From: WHSW01 sp963767475
GTDB lineage: Bacteria > Actinomycetota > Thermoleophilia > Solirubrobacterales > 70-9
Direction: 5' to 3'
Assembly: GCA_963767475.1 (NCBI GenBank)
Contig: CAVYEI010000003.1
Coordinates: forward strand, 1,116,001-1,180,000
DNA length: 64,000 nt
The notes below the pieces were generated by a model. The model saw only the letters and a program-made list of their open reading frames with translations. It ran no database searches and was not told where the DNA came from. Shown here piece after piece: positions 59,541-64,000 of the stretch. How positions within the stretch are numbered: position 1 is the first letter of the stretch; each line of letters begins with the position of its first letter. The translations under genes were made by a program, and so were the position numbers.

Positions 59541-60263
59541 TCACCCACTGGTGCGGGCAAGCTCCTTTTCGAGCTTCACGCCGCGCGGCGTCAGCAGCCG
59601 CTGCAGACCGGCGAGCAGGAGCTCGACCGCGAGCGCCAGGAGCGCGACCAGGATCGCCCCGGCGATCTGACCCTCCTCGCCGTAGACGTTGCCGTTGATG
59701 ATGTAGTCGCCGAGCGTGAGCACGCCGATCAGCGGCGCGATCGTCGCCGTGGCGACGATGTTGATCGCCGCGGTGCGCACGCCGCTCATGATCGTCGGCA
59801 CCGCCAGCGGCAGCTCGACCCGGCGCAAAATTTCGAGCTCCCCCATCCCCATCCCCCGGGCGGCGTCGACCGGGCCGCGGTCGACCTGGCGGATGCCGAC
59901 GAAGGTGTTGGTGAGGATCGGCGGGATCCCGAGCACCATCAGCGCGATCGTCAGGTTGAGCAGCCCGACGCCGACGAAGGCGATCATGACCGCGATCAGC
60001 AGCAGCTCCGGGATCGCCCGGCCGGCGTTGCCGATCGCGATCGCCAGCGCCTCGCCCTTGCCGCGGTGACCAAGCCAGGCGGCGACCGGGAACGCCAGCG
60101 CCAGCGAAACCGCGAGCGCCAGGGCGCTGACCTCGATCTGCTTCGCCATGAAATCCCACACCTCCGCCAGGCCGCCGACCTGGACCCCGCCGCCGACCGC
60201 CTCGCGCGAGTTGAAGATGAAGTCGATCGCGCCCCCGAAGGAGCCGAGGAAGGCGACGGTCAT
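59541..60263 (-). CDS. opuCD: Osmoprotectant ABC transporter permease
   Basis: 240 residues. The binding-protein-dependent transport motif is in VGIRQVDRGPVDAARGMGMG and ELEILRRVELPLAVPTIMSG (EAA loop). It has 6 helices with AIAIGNAGRAIPELLLIAVM and TIAPLIGVLTLGDYIINGNV. It pairs with the other permease to form the transport channel for quaternary ammonium compounds. It overlaps the other permease by 1 nt. Confidence 0.91.
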   Translation of the reverse strand: MTVAFLGSFGGAIDFIFNSREAVGGGVQVGGLAEVWDFMAKQIEVSALALAVSLALAFPVAAWLGHRGKGEALAIAIGNAGRAIPELLLIAVMIAFVGVGLLNLTIALMVLGIPPILTNTFVGIRQVDRGPVDAARGMGMGELEILRRVELPLAVPTIMSGVRTAAINIVATATIAPLIGVLTLGDYIINGNVYGEEGQIAGAILVALLALAVELLLAGLQRLLTPRGVKLEKELARTSG

Positions 60264-61063
60264 CAGTTCGTCCCCATATCCGCGCCGAGGCGGAGGCGGC
60301 GAAAGTGGGTCGAGACCCCCGACGGACCTCCGGTCCCGCCCTGGCCGACGCGCCAGCGGCTCAGCCGTTTTTGTATGAGCAGAAGCGTGAGATCGAAGAC
60401 GATCGCCATCGTGAACAGGATCAGCGCGCAGATCGCGATCCCGGTCTTGAACAGGAGGTCGCTGTAGATCTCGGCGCCGAGCCCGCCGGCGCCGGCGAAC
60501 ACGGCCAGGGTGGCGATCGCGATCGTGGAGACGGTCGCGATCCGCAGCCCGGCGATGATCTCGGGCAGCGCCAGCGGCAGCTCGACCCGCCAGAGCAGCT
60601 GGCGCTCGGTCATCCCCATGCCGCGGCCGGCGTCCTTGGAGGCGTTGGGGACGTTGGCGAAGCCGACGACGATGTTGCGGTAGATGATCTGCAGGTTGTA
60701 GGCGGTGAGCGCAATCACGGCCGTGGTGTAGCCGCGGCCGGTGATCGGCAACAGAAGCAGGAAGAGGGCGATGCTCGGCAGGGTGTAGATCACCCCCGTG
60801 ACGCCGGTGAACGTGGGCACCAGCCAGCGGCGCCGGTGGGAGAGCAGCGCCAGCCCGAAGGCGATCACGAACCCGAGCGCGACCGAGGGCAGCACCAGGG
60901 CGATGTGCTCGAGGGTCGGGGTGACGTAGCGGTCGAAGTTGTCGATCGCCCAGCTGAGGCAGATGGTGTTGTTGTCGGCGACGCAGCTGGCGTCGCCGGT
61001 GCGATCGGTGAAGAAGTCATCGCTCTGGGCGATCGGCAGCGCGGTGACCAGCGCCGCGAGCAT
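60263..61063 (-). CDS. opuCB: Osmoprotectant ABC transporter permease
   Basis: 266 residues. An N-terminal extracytoplasmic part with two cysteines (DASCVADNNTICLSWAIDNF) is followed by six helices. The EAA loop is NASKDAGRGMGMTERQLLWR with VELPLALPEIIAGLRI. VTGVIYTLPSIALFLLLLPI and FAGAGGLGAEIYSDLLFKTG are typical of OpuC permeases. It overlaps the ATPase gene by 1 nt. Confidence 0.91.
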   Translation of the reverse strand: MLAALVTALPIAQSDDFFTDRTGDASCVADNNTICLSWAIDNFDRYVTPTLEHIALVLPSVALGFVIAFGLALLSHRRRWLVPTFTGVTGVIYTLPSIALFLLLLPITGRGYTTAVIALTAYNLQIIYRNIVVGFANVPNASKDAGRGMGMTERQLLWRVELPLALPEIIAGLRIATVSTIAIATLAVFAGAGGLGAEIYSDLLFKTGIAICALILFTMAIVFDLTLLLIQKRLSRWRVGQGGTGGPSGVSTHFRRLRLGADMGTN

Positions 61064-62259
61064 CAGTCGGTGGCGGCCAGGGGCCGCTCGGCGGCCGGAT
61101 GTTCGTCGCTGAGCGCCTCGTCGGAGGTCAGGTACTCGGAGATGATCTCGACCGAGAGCACGCCGGTGATCGCCCCGCGCCCGTCGACGACCGGCGCGTA
61201 GCGGGTCTCGGCCTGGAGCAGGTCGGAGAGCGCGTCGCGCATCACGTCGTGCTCGTCGAGGACCGGGTCGGGGGAGGTGTCGGGCCGAGCCGGGACCGTG
61301 TCACGGGCGAGATCGGCGTCGGAGAGCCAGCCGAGCGGGCGGCGCTCGGAGTCGACGACGAGGGCGTAGGGGACCTCGGCGCCGACCAGCTTCGCCCGCA
61401 CCTCGGCGGTCGCCTGGCCGACGTGCGCCAGCGGCGCCTCCCAGAGATCGATGTCGGCTACCCGCAGCAGCGAGAGCCGCTTCAAGGCCCGGTCGGCGCC
61501 GACGAAATCCTCGACGAAGCCGTCGGCGGGCGCCATCAGCAGCTCCGCCGGGGTCGCGTACTGGGCCAGGTGACCGCCCTCGCGCATGATCGCGATCCGG
61601 TCGCCCATCTTGATCGCCTCGTCGATGTCGTGGGTGACGAAGAGGATCGTCTTGCCGAGCTCGGCCTGCAGGCGAAGGAACTCGTTCTGAAGCCGCTCGC
61701 GGTTGATCGGGTCGACGGCTCCGAAGGGCTCGTCCATCAGCATCACGCCCGGGTTCGCCGCCAGCGCCCTGGCGACGCCGACCCGCTGCTGCTGACCGCC
61801 GGAGAGCTGGGCGGGGAAGCGGTCGGCGAGCTCGGGGTCGAGCCCGATCAGCTCGACCAGCTCGGTGACGCGGACGGCCGTCCTTTCCCCATCCCAGCCG
61901 AGCAATCCCGGGACGGTGGCGATGTTCTGGGCGATCGTCCGGTGCGGGAAGAGGCCGATCTGCTGGATCACGTAGCCGATCTCGCGACGCAGCTCCGAAG
62001 GCGAACGCTCGCGCACCGAGCGGTCGCCGATCACGATCTCGCCCTCGGTGATCTCGACCATCCGGTTTGCCATCCGCATCGCGGTCGTCTTGCCGCAACC
62101 CGAGGGACCGACGAGCACGCAGATCTCGCCCGCCGGCACGTCGAGGCTGAGCTTGTCGACGGCCGCGCGATCGGCGCCGGGGTAGCGCTTCGTCGCCTCC
62201 CGGAAACTGACCGAGAGCGCTTCCCCTCCCGCGACTGTCGGGCTCGTGCCCTCGACCAC
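61063..62259 (-). CDS. opuCA: Osmoprotectant ABC transporter ATPase with CBS domains
   Basis: 398 residues from a GTG. Walker A LVGPSGCGKTTAMRMANRM, signature LSGGQQQRVGVARALAANP, Walker B VMLMDEPFGAVDPINRE and the H-loop TILFVTHDIDEAIKMGDRI are present. The C-terminal ~130 residues hold two CBS domains (QATAEVRAKLVGAEVPYALV and VLDEHDVMRDALSDLLQAET), as in OpuCA, which sense ionic strength. It heads the operon. TAGGAT lies 9 nt before the GTG. Confidence 0.93.
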   Translation of the reverse strand: MVEGTSPTVAGGEALSVSFREATKRYPGADRAAVDKLSLDVPAGEICVLVGPSGCGKTTAMRMANRMVEITEGEIVIGDRSVRERSPSELRREIGYVIQQIGLFPHRTIAQNIATVPGLLGWDGERTAVRVTELVELIGLDPELADRFPAQLSGGQQQRVGVARALAANPGVMLMDEPFGAVDPINRERLQNEFLRLQAELGKTILFVTHDIDEAIKMGDRIAIMREGGHLAQYATPAELLMAPADGFVEDFVGADRALKRLSLLRVADIDLWEAPLAHVGQATAEVRAKLVGAEVPYALVVDSERRPLGWLSDADLARDTVPARPDTSPDPVLDEHDVMRDALSDLLQAETRYAPVVDGRGAITGVLSVEIISEYLTSDEALSDEHPAAERPLAATD

Positions 62260-62268
62260 CTTGGGGCG

Positions 62269-62298
62269 ATCCTACCCGGGCGCGGCACGCATTAGGCT
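62269..62298. promoter_or_regulatory. Divergent promoter pair between the ABC operon and the MFS gene
   Basis: TAGGAT (62269-62274, minus) is 9 nt before the GTG at 62259. TAGGCT (62293-62298, plus) is 8 nt before the GTG at 62307. Confidence 0.5.
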
Positions 62299-62306
62299 CG
62301 CGGCGC

Positions 62307-63737
62307 GTGAGCGAGCGGCACAACCCCTGGTGGGTCCTGATCGGATCGTGCACCGGCCTCTTCGTGCTGATGCTCGACTCGACCGTGGTCACGCTGGCGC
62401 TGCCCGCGATCCACCGCGACCTGCACGCCTCGACCGACGGGCTGCAGTGGGTGCAGAACGCCTACCTGCTGACGCTCGCGGCGACGGTGGTGGCCGCCGG
62501 GCGGCTGGGCGACATCCGCGGTCGCCAGCGGATCTTCCTGATCGGGATGGTGGCGTTCATGGCCGGGTCGGTGCTCGGCGGAGCGGCGGGGTCGGAGGAG
62601 GTCCTGGTGGCGGCGCGAGTGGTCCAGGGAGTCGGCGGCGCGGCGCTGCTCTCGCTCTCGCTGGCGCTCACCTCGCACGCGTTCCCGGGCGACCAGCAGG
62701 CGCGGGCCCTCGGGATCTGGGCCGCGGTCTCGGCGATCGCGCTGGCGGTCGGCCCGCTCGTCGGCGGGGTCCTGATCGAGGCGGCGAGCTGGCGCTGGAT
62801 CTTCTTCATCAACGTGCCGGTGGCCGCCGCCGGGATCATCGTGCTGCTCCTGCGAGGGGCTGAGTCGCGCGATCCCGACGCCCCGCCGCGCGTCGATCTC
62901 GCCGGCGCGGCGGTGCTCGCGGCCGGCCTGACGGCGTTCGTTTTCGCCCTGATCGAGGCCGACGACTGGGGCTGGGGATCGCCGCGAACGCTGGGGCTGC
63001 TCGCGGTCGGCGCCGCGGTTCTGTTCTGGTTCTACAGGCTCGAGCACCGGCGCCCCGATCCCTTGGTCGACTTCTCCCTGTTTCGCAATCGGCCCTATCT
63101 CGGCGCCAGCGCCGCGGCCTTCGCGCTCGTCGGCGCCTACTGGACGGTGATGTACTTTCAGCCCCAGTTCCTGCAGCTGGCGCTCGGCTACTCCGCGATC
63201 GCCGCCGGCGCGATGGTGTTGCCGATCACCGTGCCGATGGCCGTCTTCTCGTCTTTCTCCGGGCGCCTGATCGCGGCCCTGGGGGTGCGGGCGACGATGA
63301 CCGCCGGAATGGTGATCGGGCTTGCCGGGCTGGCGCTGATGGCATTGACCCAGGACTCCGGCAGCTTCGGCGCCCTGCTCCCCGGCTACCTCTTGTTCGG
63401 GGTCTCGCTGGCGCTCGTCTACGCGCCGATGTCGACCGCGGCGATGGCGGCGATGCCCGCGGCCAAGGCCGGGATCGCGTCGGGCGTGCTCGCCATGGAC
63501 CGCGTGCTGGCGGGGACCGTCCTGCTCGCGGTCTCCGGGGCGGTGTTCCAGTCGAAGCCCGCCGCCGACTACGACTCCGCGGTTGCCGACGCGATGATCC
63601 CCGGGGTGATCGTGCTCGCGATCGGCGCCGTGCTCACCTGGCTGCTGGTCCGGGCCCCCGCGACCCCGGTGACCCCGGTGACCCCGCCCGAGGGCGAGCT
63701 CCAGCACCACCAGCACCATCGGCGCTTCCACCTCTGA
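62307..63737 (+). CDS. DHA2-family MFS transporter (EmrB/QacA-like)
   Basis: 476 residues from a GTG with about 14 helices. The DHA2 hallmarks are LFVLMLDSTVVTLALPAIHR (motif D1), GRLGDIRGRQRIFLIGMVAF (motif A) and RWIFFINVPVAAAGIIVLLL. It exports drugs or other hydrophobic compounds by proton antiport. The tail is His-rich (LQHHQHHRRFHL). The divergent neighbour is the OpuC operon, with which it shares a 47-nt control region. Confidence 0.91.
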   Translation: MSERHNPWWVLIGSCTGLFVLMLDSTVVTLALPAIHRDLHASTDGLQWVQNAYLLTLAATVVAAGRLGDIRGRQRIFLIGMVAFMAGSVLGGAAGSEEVLVAARVVQGVGGAALLSLSLALTSHAFPGDQQARALGIWAAVSAIALAVGPLVGGVLIEAASWRWIFFINVPVAAAGIIVLLLRGAESRDPDAPPRVDLAGAAVLAAGLTAFVFALIEADDWGWGSPRTLGLLAVGAAVLFWFYRLEHRRPDPLVDFSLFRNRPYLGASAAAFALVGAYWTVMYFQPQFLQLALGYSAIAAGAMVLPITVPMAVFSSFSGRLIAALGVRATMTAGMVIGLAGLALMALTQDSGSFGALLPGYLLFGVSLALVYAPMSTAAMAAMPAAKAGIASGVLAMDRVLAGTVLLAVSGAVFQSKPAADYDSAVADAMIPGVIVLAIGAVLTWLLVRAPATPVTPVTPPEGELQHHQHHRRFHL

Positions 63738-63769
63738 GCGGCCCGCGCCCCGTCTGTTTATATGGGGCG

Positions 63770-64000
63770 GTGGCGGCGACACCGGTGACCCAGGGACTCT
63801 CGAGCGCAGAGGCGCAGCGCAGGCTGGCGCGCCTGGGCGAGCCCGAGCCTCCGAACAGCCGCTCGGTGGCGAGCATCGTCACCGCCAACGTGCTGACCCT
63901 GTTCAACGCGATCATCGGCGTCTTCTTCATCCTCATCCTCTCGCTCGGATTGTGGGCGGACGCGCTCTTCGGCCTGATCGCGATCGTCAACTCGGGCATC
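63770..64000 (+). CDS. P-type cation-transporting ATPase, N-terminal part
   Basis: 77 codons are visible; the rest is outside the window. From a GTG it reads AATPVTQGLSSAEAQRRLAR and then SRSVASIVTANVLTLFNAII followed by the first helix pair FFILILSLG and LFGLIAIVNSGI. The GLSSAEAQRRLARLGEP segment is the N-terminal cation ATPase motif, and the LTLFNAIIG and VNSGI segments match CtpE-like Ca/Mg-type ATPases in actinobacteria. The key DKTGT is not in view, so the ion specificity is unknown. Confidence 0.7.
   Translation, partial: MAATPVTQGLSSAEAQRRLARLGEPEPPNSRSVASIVTANVLTLFNAIIGVFFILILSLGLWADALFGLIAIVNSGI

Noticed and set aside
1..64000. tRNA, rRNA, tmRNA and CRISPR arrays
   Set aside because: Looked for conserved tRNA arm patterns and regular spaced repeats and found none; a covariance-model search would be decisive.

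Overview
The window is GC-rich, gene-dense bacterial chromosome with no rRNA or tRNA gene, no complete insertion sequence and no CRISPR array that I can see. Gene content suggests an actinobacterium, and I infer the Thermoleophilia/Solirubrobacterales side of that phylum. The clues are two F420-type luciferase-like oxidoreductases, a WS/DGAT acyltransferase, a CcdA-thioredoxin (DipZ) fusion, a Rv1264-type adenylate cyclase, EgtB/EgtD, paired Get3-like ATPases and many apparently leaderless promoters (TANNNT followed 6-9 nt later by the start codon). The lineage is an inference and is not proven by the window.

Left part (1-13.5 kb). A LAL-type LuxR regulator (1262-4147) lies among small membrane and alpha/beta genes. 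Three of the surrounding promoters share one composite 36-bp motif. Next comes a methyltransferase / GH57 branching enzyme / GT4 glucosyltransferase cluster (6304-9688) arranged like mycobacterial Rv3030-Rv3031-Rv3032, the methylglucose lipopolysaccharide genes. All three of its genes are interrupted by single-base frameshifts that look more like sequence errors than decay. An islet of small hypothetical genes (about 10.97-13.5 kb) follows.

Middle (13.5-36 kb). DipZ, a class III cyclase, a Lon-N protein and a gamma-glutamyltransferase are followed by a parA-ftsZ operon. In that operon both proteins carry long acidic disordered N-termini. It diverges from tandem Get3/ArsA-like ATPases. Then come an unrecognised 604-residue protein with an acidic tail, an HxlR regulator, a solitary pilT, two GlcNAc-6-sulfatase-like sulfatases, secreted orphans, the primary sigma factor gene with a clear sigma70 promoter and a leader of about 180 nt, yihY and glpX.

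Right part (36-64 kb). This holds an LLM oxidoreductase, egtB-egtD (ergothioneine), an SDR, an MFS exporter, a prepilin-like secreted protein, lapA, a second LAL regulator and a three-subunit proton-translocating transhydrogenase operon. It continues with an FHA-HTH protein convergent with a Ser/Thr kinase carrying an extracellular beta-propeller, a large SBBP-repeat secreted protein, a lipid/F420/HAD group, an OpuC-type osmoprotectant ABC operon, a DHA2 MFS exporter and the start of a P-type ATPase that runs off the window.

Many neighbouring genes overlap by 1-14 nt or share stop codons, so the genome is compact and terminators are few. The clearest hairpins are at 10658-10681, 23556-23584 and 50615-50650.
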